This document shows, one piece after another, positions 28,778 through 39,045 of a DNA stretch of 64,000 nt; positions within the stretch are counted from its first letter, which is position 1, and every line of letters starts with the position of its first letter. The position numbers were made by a program, and so were the translations under genes. The notes under the pieces were generated by a model. The model saw only the letters and a list, made by a program, of their open reading frames with translations, made no database searches and was not told the origin of the DNA. This stretch comes from Teredinibacter waterburyi (lineage in GTDB: Bacteria > Pseudomonadota > Gammaproteobacteria > Pseudomonadales > Cellvibrionaceae). Where the stretch lies: assembly GCF_001922985.1 (NCBI RefSeq), contig NZ_MRUH01000022.1, forward strand, positions 1-64,000, in the 5' to 3' direction.

Positions 28778-30061
28778 CTAAAGGCGCCAGAGTGGGATGT
28801 TTGCTGCTGCACATTGGTTGCGATCAAACAGGCCTTTTACGTCGAAAAGCGCTCCCTTGGGGCGCAAGCAGGCACCAATTTCGTGGATGGTTAGTGCTCT
28901 ATATGCGTTGTGGGCAACGGTAAATACCATCGCGTCTAAGAGTTTAATGTCGTCCAGTGAGCTGAGCGCGACCTGGTATTCCTGTTGCGCTTCGGCAGCA
29001 TCGGCGAGCGGGTCGTGAACGAGAAGCTCTACTTCGTATCCCTTAAAGGCATTAATAACATCGATCACTTTAGAGTTGCGTAAATCTGGGCAGTTCTCTT
29101 TGAAGGTTAAACCCATAATCGCGACGCGGGCGCCCTTTACAATTTTGCCTGCACGAATCATCTGCTTGATAACTTGTTGGGCAATATATTCGCCCATATT
29201 GTCATTTATTCGACGGCCAGCGAGTATCACATGGGGGTGGTAGCCCATTTTTTCGGATTTGTGGGTAAGGTAGAAGGGGTCGACACCGATACAGTGGCCG
29301 CCGACTAAACCGGGCCGAAACGGCAGAAAGTTCCACTTGGTGCCGGCGGCTTCAAGAACGTCTAAGGTGTCAATATCCATGCGATTAAAGATGACCGCGA
29401 GCTCGTTCATTAGGGCGATGTTTAAATCACGCTGGGTGTTTTCAATGACTTTGGCCGCTTCTGCAACACGGATTGATGCGGCTTTGAAAACCCCGGCGGT
29501 GACTACGCTAGCATAGACTTCTGCGACGATCTCTAATACTTCCGGTGTTTGCCCCGCGACGATTTTGGTGATTTTTGTAAAGGTGTGTTCTTTGTCGCCC
29601 GGGTTTATTCGCTCCGGCGAGTAGCCCACAAAAAAATCCTTGCCGCAGACCAGGCCAGATTCGGCTTCTAATACGGGTACGCAGTCTTCTTCGGTCGCAC
29701 CGGGGTAAACCGTGGATTCATAGACAACAATGTCACCTTGCTTTAATTGCGGCCCCAGACTTTTCGAAGCGCTTAAAAGAGGCGTAAGATCGGGCTGCCG
29801 CGCACTGTTAATGGGGGTTGGCACAGCTATAATGTGGAAGTTGGCCTGACTAAGGTCGCTCGCATTACTGCTGAAAACAATTTTCGCTGACTGTAATTGG
29901 TCGCCGTTAACCTCAAGAGTTCTATCGTTACCCGCTTGTAGTTCTGCGATTCTGCGCGGACTAATATCAAAGCCAATAACGGAGTGCTTTTGCCCGAATG
30001 CGACTGCAACCGGCAGGCCAACATAGCCGAGCCCAATAACCGAAATTTTTCTGTCGTTCAT
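28778..30061 (-). CDS. UDP-N-acetylhexosamine 6-dehydrogenase (TviB/WbpO-type)
   Basis: 427 residues, UDP-glucose/GDP-mannose dehydrogenase family. NAD-binding GLGYVGLP near 10, PTPI near 81, GYSPERINPGD near 146, AAKVIENTQRDLNIALMNE near 204 and the catalytic Cys in GGHCIGVDPFYL near 256 are all intact. The PERINPGD and GVDPFYLTHKSE patterns point to the UDP-GlcNAc/GalNAc dehydrogenases of Vi antigen and O-antigen synthesis (TviB, WbpO). It makes uronic acid nucleotides in the cytoplasm. It stands alone here, with no other polysaccharide gene next to it. Confidence 0.85.
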   Translation of the reverse strand: MNDRKISVIGLGYVGLPVAVAFGQKHSVIGFDISPRRIAELQAGNDRTLEVNGDQLQSAKIVFSSNASDLSQANFHIIAVPTPINSARQPDLTPLLSASKSLGPQLKQGDIVVYESTVYPGATEEDCVPVLEAESGLVCGKDFFVGYSPERINPGDKEHTFTKITKIVAGQTPEVLEIVAEVYASVVTAGVFKAASIRVAEAAKVIENTQRDLNIALMNELAVIFNRMDIDTLDVLEAAGTKWNFLPFRPGLVGGHCIGVDPFYLTHKSEKMGYHPHVILAGRRINDNMGEYIAQQVIKQMIRAGKIVKGARVAIMGLTFKENCPDLRNSKVIDVINAFKGYEVELLVHDPLADAAEAQQEYQVALSSLDDIKLLDAMVFTVAHNAYRALTIHEIGACLRPKGALFDVKGLFDRNQCAAANIPLWRL

Positions 30062-30198
30062 GTTTGCCCGTGAAGTAAGCTGCTGTTTTGATGTTGGCTA
30101 TCATAGCCGTTTGCCGATAAAGCTGCGGAATAGCTTGCAGTGTGGACCTTGACTGTGTACAAAGCCTAGCTCACTTTTAATGAAGATACCCCCGAAAT

Positions 30199-31416
30199 AT
30201 GTCCAATCAGCCCGATACTATAACTCCTACAGCCGCGCCAAGCACTAAGCCTGCGGTTGAGCGATTACGTTTTGACCAGATGGAGTTGTCTTCTCCTATA
30301 CAGCGTGCGCTGGCTGAAATGGGCTTTGAATTTTGCTCTCCAATCCAAGAAAAGTCGTTGCCATTTAGCCTAAGCGGTCACGATGTCCTGGGTAAGGCGC
30401 AAACGGGTACAGGGAAAACAGCCGCATTTTTGATCGCGCTGTTTGAAGATTTGCTGGCAAATCCCGCGCCGGAAGAGCGCTACGGCGGTGAGGCTCGAGC
30501 CTTGGTGATTGCGCCCACGCGTGAGCTGGTGATGCAGATCGCCTCAGATGCGAAAATTATTGGCAAGTACACCGGTTTATCGGTGCACACCTTAGTTGGC
30601 GGCATGGACTACGGCAAACAACTACAGGCACTGCATTCTGGGCATGTGGATATTTTAGTGGCGACGCCTGGGCGTTTACTGGATTTTTGCGAAAAGCGTG
30701 AAGTCTACTTGGATCAGCTCGAGCTGATGGTTATCGATGAAGCTGATCGCATGCTGGATATGGGCTTTATCCCTCAGGTGAAGCGAATTGTTCGTATGGC
30801 GCCGGCTAAAACACATCGTCAAACACTGTTGTTCTCTGCGACTTTTTCCGATGATGTTTTGCGTTTGGCAGAGCAGTGGATGTTGGATCGCGTTACGGTA
30901 GAAATTGAACCTGAATCAGTAGCGACCGATACCGTCGAGCAGCTGGTGTACTTGGTTTCCGGTGACGAAAAGTTCACTCTACTGAATAATTTGATGGCGC
31001 GTGAAGATGTCACCAGTTTGATGATCTTCGCCAACCGCCGCGATCAGTGCCGACGTTTACACGAGAAACTGCGCAAGAAGGGTTATCGAGTGGGGTTGTT
31101 GTCGGGCGAGATTGCTCAGGCAAAGCGTATAAAAACGCTAGATGACTTTAAGGCGGGTCGCATACAAGCGATTGTTGCAACCGATGTTGCTGGTCGTGGT
31201 ATTCATATTGACGATGTGTCTCACGTTGTGAACTACACATTACCAGAAGAGCCGGAAGACTATGTACACCGAATTGGCCGTACCGGTCGTGCTGGCAGCA
31301 GTGGTCAGTCGATAAGTTTTGCCTGTGAAGACGATGCCTTTTTACTGCCGGATATTGAAACCTTACTGGGTCGTAAGCTGGAATGCTTGCAGCCGCCAGA
31401 TGAGCTTTTAAAGTAA
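30199..31416 (+). CDS. rhlB: DEAD-box RNA helicase (RhlB-like)
   Basis: 405 residues. Q motif PIQEKSLP, motif I AQTGTGKT near 73, motif II DEAD ([14 protein letters not shown]) near 182, motif III SAT near 214, and motif [12 protein letters not shown] near 353. The short, non-basic C-terminus fits RhlB, the helicase partner of RNase E in the degradosome, more than RhlE or DbpA. The paralogue assignment is from overall character and is less sure than the family. Confidence 0.8.
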   Translation: MSNQPDTITPTAAPSTKPAVERLRFDQMELSSPIQRALAEMGFEFCSPIQEKSLPFSLSGHDVLGKAQTGTGKTAAFLIALFEDLLANPAPEERYGGEARALVIAPTRELVMQIASDAKIIGKYTGLSVHTLVGGMDYGKQLQALHSGHVDILVATPGRLLDFCEKREVYLDQLELMVIDEADRMLDMGFIPQVKRIVRMAPAKTHRQTLLFSATFSDDVLRLAEQWMLDRVTVEIEPESVATDTVEQLVYLVSGDEKFTLLNNLMAREDVTSLMIFANRRDQCRRLHEKLRKKGYRVGLLSGEIAQAKRIKTLDDFKAGRIQAIVATDVAGRGIHIDDVSHVVNYTLPEEPEDYVHRIGRTGRAGSSGQSISFACEDDAFLLPDIETLLGRKLECLQPPDELLK

Positions 31417-31754
31417 TTTACCCCCATCTCTGCCCGCTTTGCGTTCGAGGAAGGTTGTCATTCTTCCTCGTTTACTTTCTTTATTATCCGCGTTCGCTAC
31501 CTGTAAATCCTCTCTGCGCGCCCTAGTTGCGGTTTGTTTATTTCTTCACGCCTTGATTGTTCGTGGCCGACTATCTGGCGCACTATCTAGCCCGTTATCG
31601 ATTTGTTGATCTACCTAGTTATTCGTTTAGCCCTCTACTTTCTTGTCCAGCGTGCGCCCACATACTCCTTAGTTACCTCTCGCGGGGCGCTGTATCAACT
31701 ACACTTACTGGATTAGTTGGTCTTTGTGTATGCGTGTGGGGTTCGGAGAAGGTA
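31417..31754. other. Intergenic region between rhlB and the REC-REC-GGDEF gene
   Basis: 338 bases. It holds the rhlB terminator (31446-31475). An in-frame extension of the next gene opens at a TTG near 31557 but has no ribosome binding site and encodes nothing like a receiver domain, so I treat it as leader sequence. Confidence 0.5.
31446..31475 (+). terminator. Rho-independent terminator of rhlB
   Basis: CGAGGAAG (31446-31453) and CTTCCTCG (31463-31470) form an 8-base-pair stem with a 9-base loop, followed by TTTACTTTCTTTATT. It starts 30 bases after the rhlB stop. Confidence 0.75.
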
Positions 31755-33014
31755 ATGAAGAAGGTTCTTGTTGTAGAAGACAGTGTCATGGTGATGAAGG
31801 TGTTAACCCATGTTTTGTCGCGTAGTGATCAGGTGCTCCCTGTCTATGCGAAGAGCTTTTCCGAGGCGAAGGCCCGAGTGGAGTCTGGGGAGCATGAGTT
31901 TTTTGCAGCGCTAGTTGATTTGTCTTTACCCGATGCGCCGGATGGCGAAGTCGTGGACTACACCCTTGGACTCGATATTCCCACTATTGTGCTTACCGGT
32001 TCCTTCGATGAAAAGCGCCGAGCTGATCTACTGAATAAAGGTATCGTCGACTATGTTACTAAAGAGGGGCGCTATTCCTACCAATATGCGCTCGGCGTTT
32101 TACATCGTCTAATTAAAAATCAGCGAGTAAAAGTGTTGGTGGTGGACGACTCATCTACAGCCCGCAAGTTTGTCTCGCAGATGCTGCGTTTGCATCTTTA
32201 CCCTGTGTTTGAGGCGGAAGATGGCGTGGAGGCGATTAAAGTATTGCTCGCCAACCCCGATATTAAAATTTTGATTACTGACTATCATATGCCGCGAATG
32301 GATGGCTTTGAGTTGGTGAAAAATATTCGCGTAAAGTATGAAAAGTCAGATTTGATCATTGTCGGTTTGTCGTCGGAAGGGGATGGCACCTTATCGGCTA
32401 AATTTATCAAGCACGGCGCCAACGATTTTTTGCGCAAACCATTTAACCACGAAGAGTTTCATTGCCGGATTACTCACAATGTTGAATATCTGGAGATGAT
32501 CGAAAAATTGCGCGATGCCGTTAATCGCGATGATCTCACCGGCTGCTATAGCCGCAAATACTTTTTCCAGCACGGCGGTGAGCTTTATCGCAATGCAGTT
32601 GCTGCAAATGTACCTATCTCGCTTGCGATTCTAAATCTAGATGATTTTCGCAAGATTAATGAGCGTTACGGAAATGATGTCGGCAACGATATTATTTGCC
32701 AAGTGGCGACGAATTTACGCCGGGTATTTGGACGTTTTCTTGTGGCGAGGGCCGATGGTGAGGAGTTTTACGCACTTTTATCGGGGCTGCCAAACGACAA
32801 GGCCTGTGCATTTGTCGACCGAGCGAGGCAGGTTGTTTCCGCCGATTCTCACAGTATCGACAGTACCGGTGACGCCGCTTTTGCCGGCGTTTCCTTGAGC
32901 GCTGGAGTCACCAGTGTTACCGGTGAATCACTAGATTTGATGATTGCACGTGCGGGCGATTGCCTGCAGCGTGCAAAAGATGTCGGTGGTGATATGACAA
33001 TGGGGGATGATTAG
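31755..33014 (+). CDS. Response regulator with two receivers and GGDEF domain
   Basis: 419 residues from the ATG at 31755 (GGAGAAGG just upstream). First receiver about 1-120 (VLVVEDS; Asp in ALVDLSLP near 56), second receiver about 129-250 (VLVVDDSSTARKF; Asp in LITDYHMPRMDG near 178), GGDEF domain about 265-415. The signature site reads ADGEEF, with Asp replacing the first Gly of GGEEF. The remaining DLTGCYSR and LDDFRKINERYGNDVGN segments are well kept. Diguanylate cyclase activity is therefore possible but not assured. Its stop codon overlaps that of convergent cysZ. Confidence 0.85.
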   Translation: MKKVLVVEDSVMVMKVLTHVLSRSDQVLPVYAKSFSEAKARVESGEHEFFAALVDLSLPDAPDGEVVDYTLGLDIPTIVLTGSFDEKRRADLLNKGIVDYVTKEGRYSYQYALGVLHRLIKNQRVKVLVVDDSSTARKFVSQMLRLHLYPVFEAEDGVEAIKVLLANPDIKILITDYHMPRMDGFELVKNIRVKYEKSDLIIVGLSSEGDGTLSAKFIKHGANDFLRKPFNHEEFHCRITHNVEYLEMIEKLRDAVNRDDLTGCYSRKYFFQHGGELYRNAVAANVPISLAILNLDDFRKINERYGNDVGNDIICQVATNLRRVFGRFLVARADGEEFYALLSGLPNDKACAFVDRARQVVSADSHSIDSTGDAAFAGVSLSAGVTSVTGESLDLMIARAGDCLQRAKDVGGDMTMGDD

Positions 33015-33790
33015 ACTTGATCGCAGTCGCGTAACTCATTCAACCAAAACAGAGTTCCGCCAGTAACGGCGGCGGGCATGGCGAATATATTGAATATGGG
33101 GATAACGCTGCAGCCCATTACAATTGCCCCGAATCCGGTACTGCTGTATTTGCATTGCCAAATATTGCTGCGTAATTTCACAAAGGATAACTTGTGGTTG
33201 TCGGCTGGGTAGTCCGCATATTGTATGGTCATACACCAAGCTCCCCACGCTAGCCCTACAAGAGGTGCGAGCAATTGAATAATGGGTAGGGTGCCGAGGA
33301 AGATCATAATTAACGTGACCAATATCCCGCGGGTAATAAAATACCAAAGCTTAGTTAGTTCGCGTCCGAGGACGCGCGGGATCATAGCGCTAAGCGGTTC
33401 CGAGATTGGTTTTACGCCGGTAAGTAACTCTTCGGTTTTTTCAGCAAGTAAGCCGTAAAACGGCGCGGCGATAATGTTGGTAATAATGTTAAAGCTGTAA
33501 GCGTAAATTAACAGCGCGATAACAATTAATACCGCGCCGAGAATACGGCCCAGCAAGGTGATCGCCGGCTGTGCCCACGCTAACCAGTTTGGTGGCTCAA
33601 TGGCAAGCGCGCCTGAAAAAACACCCAGATAGGATATCAGTAGGCCGGTAAGCACCACGAACAGGATGATGTTAACCAATAGCGGCACGAGTATGTAGGC
33701 TCGTAAGCTAGGGTGCCAGAGTAAACGAGCCCCCTGAAAGAAGTAGTTCACACCGCTGGCGGTTTGGTTTTTTACGGGTATTGGATCCAT
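33011..33790 (-). CDS. cysZ: Sulfate transporter CysZ
   Basis: 259 residues, EI24/CysZ family membrane protein for sulfate uptake feeding cysteine synthesis. Seen: GVNYFFQGARLLWHPSLRAY near the N-terminus (read as two short motifs), four to six hydrophobic segments, the FYGLLAEKTEELL segment near 119 and the IQYADYPADNHKLSF signature near 188. The stop codon overlaps the convergent GGDEF gene by 4 bases. Confidence 0.9.
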   Translation of the reverse strand: MDPIPVKNQTASGVNYFFQGARLLWHPSLRAYILVPLLVNIILFVVLTGLLISYLGVFSGALAIEPPNWLAWAQPAITLLGRILGAVLIVIALLIYAYSFNIITNIIAAPFYGLLAEKTEELLTGVKPISEPLSAMIPRVLGRELTKLWYFITRGILVTLIMIFLGTLPIIQLLAPLVGLAWGAWCMTIQYADYPADNHKLSFVKLRSNIWQCKYSSTGFGAIVMGCSVIPIFNIFAMPAAVTGGTLFWLNELRDCDQV

Positions 33791-33836
33791 TGTATTCGCC
33801 GGTGATCGCGTAGCGCGTTTCGTTTTTGTAGGCTCG

Positions 33837-34136
33837 TTAGAGCGTGGCGCCAGCAGCGGTTAGGGCTTGCTTGTACTCATTACTTTGGCGGTGGTCGCTG
33901 ACAATTTTCAGCAGGGTTTCACCACGCGGGTTTTTAGCGTTTAGGTTGTGTCCCGCCTCTTTGAAAAACTGGACAAAGGTTTCAAAATTTTCGGCCTGCA
34001 TACCGCGATAGGCGCGTTCGAGAATATTAAAGTCGGCATTTACGTCGCCGTGGCTTTCTACATTAAGAAAGCTGCGGACGCGCTCGTCGTCGAAGATTTC
34101 ACCAAGTACTTTTTGTTTATCTTTCTTTTGGGACAT
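33837..34136 (-). CDS. PA4642-family small protein, function unknown
   Basis: 99 residues, soluble, charged. The segments MSQKKDKQKVLGEIFDDE, LERAYRGMQAENFETFV and GHNLNAKNPRGETLLKI match what I recall of the conserved Pseudomonas protein PA4642 found in the same gatB neighbourhood. The ankyrin-like GETLLKIVSDH stretch is too short to assign. It lies 55 bases downstream of gatB on the same strand. Confidence 0.75.
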   Translation of the reverse strand: MSQKKDKQKVLGEIFDDERVRSFLNVESHGDVNADFNILERAYRGMQAENFETFVQFFKEAGHNLNAKNPRGETLLKIVSDHRQSNEYKQALTAAGATL

Positions 34137-34191
34137 TGTTATTTCCTGAGTTCGGTTTATTTTGTGTTGGAGGACTGGCGGTTTGCGTCAG

Positions 34192-35637
34192 CTAGCCCTC
34201 AAGCTTTGCAAGTAAAATAGCATTCAATTGCTGCGGGTTTGCCTGGCCGCGCGATGCTTTCATCGCCTGACCTACGAAAAACCCGAGCATCTTAGGCCGC
34301 TTGGACTCGTCTGCGCTGCGATAGTTTTCAACTTGGGCAGAATTGTTGGCAATGACTTCATCAACAATCTTTTCCAGTGCGCCGGAGTCGGAAACCTGCT
34401 TTAGGCCTTTCGCCTCGATAATCTCATCGGCGTTGCCCTCGCCATCCCACATTGCCTCAAATACGGTCTTGGCAATTTTGTTGGAAATGGTTTGATCTTT
34501 AATTCGCACGATTAAGCCCGCTAACTGTTCGGGACTAACCTTGGCGGCAGCAATGCTCAGCTCCTCGCTGTTTAAGCGGGCCGATACTTCCCCCATTACC
34601 CAGTTTGCCGCCAGTTTTGCGTCACCGCAGGCCGCAGCGGTAGATTCAAAAAATGCCGAGGTAGCGGCGTCGGCGCTAAGGCTGCCAGCGTCGTAATTGG
34701 AAAGCCCAAAGGTCGCTTCGAAGCGCGCCTGTCGCGCATCTGGTAGCTCTGGGAGCATTTTGCGCACCGCCTCGATATAGTCGTCATCAATAATAACGGG
34801 CAGCAGGTCAGGGCAGGGAAAGTAACGGTAATCGTTAGCTTCTTCTTTTGAGCGCATTGAGCGAGCGGTGTGGGTATCACCGTCGTAGAGGCGTGTTTCT
34901 TGTTTTATCGTGCCGCCGTCTTCCAAAACTTCGATTTGTCGCTCAACTTCTTGGTGAATACAGCGCTCCATAAAACGGAAGGAGTTGAGGTTCTTGGTTT
35001 CGGTGCGAGTGCCGAGCTCTTCTTGGCCTTTCGGGCGTACCGAAATATTAACGTCGAAGCGCATCGAACCCTGCGACATTTCGCCATCGCAAATCCCCAG
35101 TGATGTTACCAGCGAGTGAAGTTTGCGGGCGAAGGCGACGGCTTCTTCGGAGGTGCGCATATCCGGATCGGTAACAACTTCAATTAGGGGGGTGCCGGCG
35201 CGGTTGAGGTCGATACCGCTCATGCCGTGGTAATCTTCGTGCAGGGATTTACCAGCATCTTCCTCTAAGTGGGCGTGGTGAATGCCGACACGTTTGGTGC
35301 GGCCACCCTCTAGCTGTAGGTCAACGTAGCCGCGGCCGACAATAGGCTCTGCCAACTGCGTTGTTTGATAGCCTTTTGGCAGGTCTGGGTAAAAATAGTT
35401 TTTACGTTCAAACACTGAGCGCTTGCCAATTTCGGCATTAACCGCCAAGCCAAACATCGTGGCGAAGCGAAAAGCTTGTTCGTTGGGCGAAGGCAGGGTG
35501 CCGGGCATGGCCAGATCGATGGCGCAGGCCTGCGTATTGGGCTCGGCGCCAAAGGTGATACTCGAGCCGGAAAAAATCTTGGTTTTTGTGGCCAACTGCA
35601 CGTGAATCTCGAGGCCGATAACTGTTTCCCATTCCAT
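34192..35637 (-). CDS. gatB: Aspartyl/glutamyl-tRNA amidotransferase subunit B
   Basis: 481 residues. It binds and phosphorylates mischarged Glu-tRNA-Gln and Asp-tRNA-Asn, then amidates with ammonia delivered from GatA. Seen: [13 protein letters not shown] at the start, [11 protein letters not shown] near 87, [19 protein letters not shown] near 142 (family signature), and the C-terminal YqeY-like tRNA-binding tail. Lies 21 bases after gatA. Confidence 0.97.
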   Translation of the reverse strand: MEWETVIGLEIHVQLATKTKIFSGSSITFGAEPNTQACAIDLAMPGTLPSPNEQAFRFATMFGLAVNAEIGKRSVFERKNYFYPDLPKGYQTTQLAEPIVGRGYVDLQLEGGRTKRVGIHHAHLEEDAGKSLHEDYHGMSGIDLNRAGTPLIEVVTDPDMRTSEEAVAFARKLHSLVTSLGICDGEMSQGSMRFDVNISVRPKGQEELGTRTETKNLNSFRFMERCIHQEVERQIEVLEDGGTIKQETRLYDGDTHTARSMRSKEEANDYRYFPCPDLLPVIIDDDYIEAVRKMLPELPDARQARFEATFGLSNYDAGSLSADAATSAFFESTAAACGDAKLAANWVMGEVSARLNSEELSIAAAKVSPEQLAGLIVRIKDQTISNKIAKTVFEAMWDGEGNADEIIEAKGLKQVSDSGALEKIVDEVIANNSAQVENYRSADESKRPKMLGFFVGQAMKASRGQANPQQLNAILLAKLEG

Positions 35638-35658
35638 ATTTGTTTCTCTCTAACCTCG

Positions 35659-37113
35659 TTAAGCGATATCTGCTGGAGCTTGTTGGTGGAAGTCTGTGCG
35701 CTGCTGGAACTGATGCGCCAGATTGAGCAGTTTGGCTTCGGCAAAGAAGTTGCCAATTAGCTGCAAGCCAACGGGCTTGTTGTCGACCATACCGCAAGGA
35801 ATCGACATGCCTGGCAGGCCTGCGAGGTTGGTAGCGATGGTGTAGATGTCCTCTAAATACATGGCTACTGGGTCGTCGCCCTTGCTGCCAAATTCGAACG
35901 CGGGGGATGGTGAAGTGGGCCCCATAATCACGTCGACTTGTTTGAATGCGTCGTCAAAGTCTTGTTTGATTAAACGTCGAACCTGTTGGGCTTTACCGTA
36001 GTAAGCGTCGTAATAGCCGGCACTTAGACAGTAGGTGCCAACCAAAATACGGCGTTTAACTTCGTCGCCAAAGCCTTCGCCGCGGGAGCGTTTGTAGAGG
36101 TCTTCTAAGTCTTTAGGGTTGTCGCAACGGTAGCCGTAGCGCACGCCGTCAAAACGCGACAAGTTGGCGGAGCACTCGGCTGGCGCGATCACATAATAAG
36201 CTGGGACGGACAAGCCGGTATGTGGCAGTGAGATTGATTTAATCTTTGCTCCCGCCGCTTCGTAGAGTTTGATAGCGGCTTCTACTGCCGCCAGCGTGCC
36301 GGGGTTTAAACCCTCGCCGAAATATTCTTTTGGAATACCAATGGTTACGCCTTCTAGCGAGTCGCCCAAGTTGGCGGTGTAGTCTTCTAGTGGTTGATCT
36401 ACGCAGGTTGAGTCTTTGCTGTCATAGCTGGCCATAACATTGAGCATTATCGCCGAGTCTTTCGCCGTACGGGTCATTACGCCACCTTGGTCGAGGCTGG
36501 AGGCGAATGCAATCATACCCCAGCGCGAAACGCGACCGTAGGTGGGTTTGATGCCCGTAATGCCGCACAGGGCTGCTGGCTGGCGAATCGAACCCCCGGT
36601 GTCAGACGCTGTAGCGCCCGGAGTTAAACGCGCGGCAACCGATGCCGCCGAGCCGCCAGAGGAGCCCCCCGGCACACAATTGGTGTCCCAGGGGTTTTTA
36701 ACCGCGCCGAAATAGCTGGTTTCGTTGGACGACCCCATGGCGAATTCATCCATGTTGGTTTTGCCCAGCATAACCGCGCCGGCGTTGAGATAGTTTTCTA
36801 CGACGGTGGCGTTGTAGGGGGGTACGAAGTTGTCGAGCATTTTCGAGCCGCAGGTGGTTTTTACACCATCGGTACAAAAAATGTCTTTATGCGAGAAGGG
36901 CACGCCACACATGATGTGGGTATCGCCAGCGGCCAGCTTTATATCGGCGGCGCGAGCTTGGGCGAGGGCCTGTTCGCGAGTAACGCTGATAAACGCGTTG
37001 TAGTTTGGGTCTAAGGATTCAATACGGTTGAGGAAGTGTTCGGTAACCTCCACGCTTGAGAATTCTTTTGCCTTTAGTTTCTGGCTTATTTCGGCAATGG
37101 TCAGGTTGTGCAT
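35659..37113 (-). CDS. gatA: Aspartyl/glutamyl-tRNA amidotransferase subunit A
   Basis: 484 residues. The glutaminase subunit, with an amidase-signature Ser-cisSer-Lys triad: Lys near 77 (PFSHKDIF), and the [13 protein letters not shown] segment near 149 with the cis-Ser, and [11 protein letters not shown] near 171 with the nucleophile. It releases ammonia from glutamine for GatB. The 237-base gap to gatC is wide for this operon. Confidence 0.97.
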   Translation of the reverse strand: MHNLTIAEISQKLKAKEFSSVEVTEHFLNRIESLDPNYNAFISVTREQALAQARAADIKLAAGDTHIMCGVPFSHKDIFCTDGVKTTCGSKMLDNFVPPYNATVVENYLNAGAVMLGKTNMDEFAMGSSNETSYFGAVKNPWDTNCVPGGSSGGSAASVAARLTPGATASDTGGSIRQPAALCGITGIKPTYGRVSRWGMIAFASSLDQGGVMTRTAKDSAIMLNVMASYDSKDSTCVDQPLEDYTANLGDSLEGVTIGIPKEYFGEGLNPGTLAAVEAAIKLYEAAGAKIKSISLPHTGLSVPAYYVIAPAECSANLSRFDGVRYGYRCDNPKDLEDLYKRSRGEGFGDEVKRRILVGTYCLSAGYYDAYYGKAQQVRRLIKQDFDDAFKQVDVIMGPTSPSPAFEFGSKGDDPVAMYLEDIYTIATNLAGLPGMSIPCGMVDNKPVGLQLIGNFFAEAKLLNLAHQFQQRTDFHQQAPADIA

Positions 37114-37350
37114 TGCGGGGTCCTGATGTGTTGTCAGTTTATGCTGCTAGATACCACTTCGTCAGTGCTCTAAGTAAGATGAATAACGGTTAAAACCTAA
37201 CAAAGGTTGGTCATTCAAGCGGTCTTTGCCATGGGGCGTTTCGATGAAGAATCGCCCATGTCACACCACTTAAATACGCTATTCTTACTAGAGTTTGCTG
37301 AGTCTTGTGCGTTGCTTTAATTCGTTGATCTTGTTGTTCTAATTCAATGG
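37114..37350 (-). other. Intergenic region between gatC and gatA
   Basis: 237 bases. A hairpin-capable stretch at 37230-37260 (CATGGG.CG against CGCCCATG with one bulged base) is visible on either strand without a T-run. No gene is seen. It may carry a second promoter or an attenuator for gatAB. Confidence 0.35.
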
Positions 37351-37632
37351 TTATTCGATCACTTTAGGAACAAGATAGAGGCCATCTTCTGTCGCTGGTG
37401 CGATAGCTTGGAATCTTTCCCGCTGGTTGGGTTCAGATACTTCGTCGATGCGCAATTTTTGAATAGCGTCGAGGGGGTGAGCCATAGGGGCTGTGCCGTC
37501 GGTATTGGCGGCTTGCAATTGATCCACTAAGGCTAAAACGCCAGTGATACTTTTTGCAGTTTCATCGATGGTTTCATCGTTGATATTTAGGCGCGCTAAA
37601 TGCGCGAGTTTTTCAATTTCGGATACGTCCAC
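37351..37632 (-). CDS. gatC: Aspartyl/glutamyl-tRNA amidotransferase subunit C
   Basis: 93 residues from the GTG at 37630-37632, which has GGAG 6 bases upstream; the family begins with residues like VDVSEIEKLAHLARL. An upstream TTG would add four residues and place that GGAG inside the gene. GatC stabilises GatA-GatB. The C-terminal GLYLVPKVIE is the family ending. First gene of gatCAB and divergent from mreB. Confidence 0.93.
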   Translation of the reverse strand: MDVSEIEKLAHLARLNINDETIDETAKSITGVLALVDQLQAANTDGTAPMAHPLDAIQKLRIDEVSEPNQRERFQAIAPATEDGLYLVPKVIE

Positions 37633-37759
37633 TCGATGCTCCAACAGGCTTATTACAGTAAAGCGCGTAACGTTACCATATTTGCGCCTTGCTCAAAATC
37701 CCCGGCGTTGTTAGAGTGCCCTTCATTTATGTAAGCGCAGTCTAAACTGCCTCTTTTAA

Positions 37760-38815
<1,056 letters not shown>

Positions 38816-39030
38816 TCTTTCTTACTTCAGTAATACTGTTTGGTTGAGGGGCGTCGTCAATAGCGTGTTGCTTACATAGCCTCGTAATTTTAGCTCTTTA
38901 GTTGTCGTTTTCCGATGAAAGTCTCTAGTCAATAGCCTGTAGTCTGCTCGGCTTGTAATTGTTCTTTCTGTTAGATTGCCGCCGCGCAAGAACGATATTG
39001 TAGAATATGTCGTCTTAGTCGTTCTGGTAC

Positions 39031-39045
39031 AGGGGAGGTCCCATA
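39031..39045 (+). promoter_or_regulatory. Strong ribosome binding site in front of an ATA start codon (mreC)
   Basis: AGGGGAGG at 39031-39038 lies 4 bases before ATA at 39043-39045. The next in-frame ATG is 42 bases further on (39085) and has no Shine-Dalgarno sequence. A stop (TAG, 39016-39018) closes the frame upstream. Confidence 0.6.

Noticed and set aside
31557-31754. N-terminal extension of the double-receiver GGDEF protein
   Set aside because: It would start at TTG with no ribosome binding site and precede the receiver by 66 residues unlike any sensor; the ATG at 31755 has GGAGAAGG.
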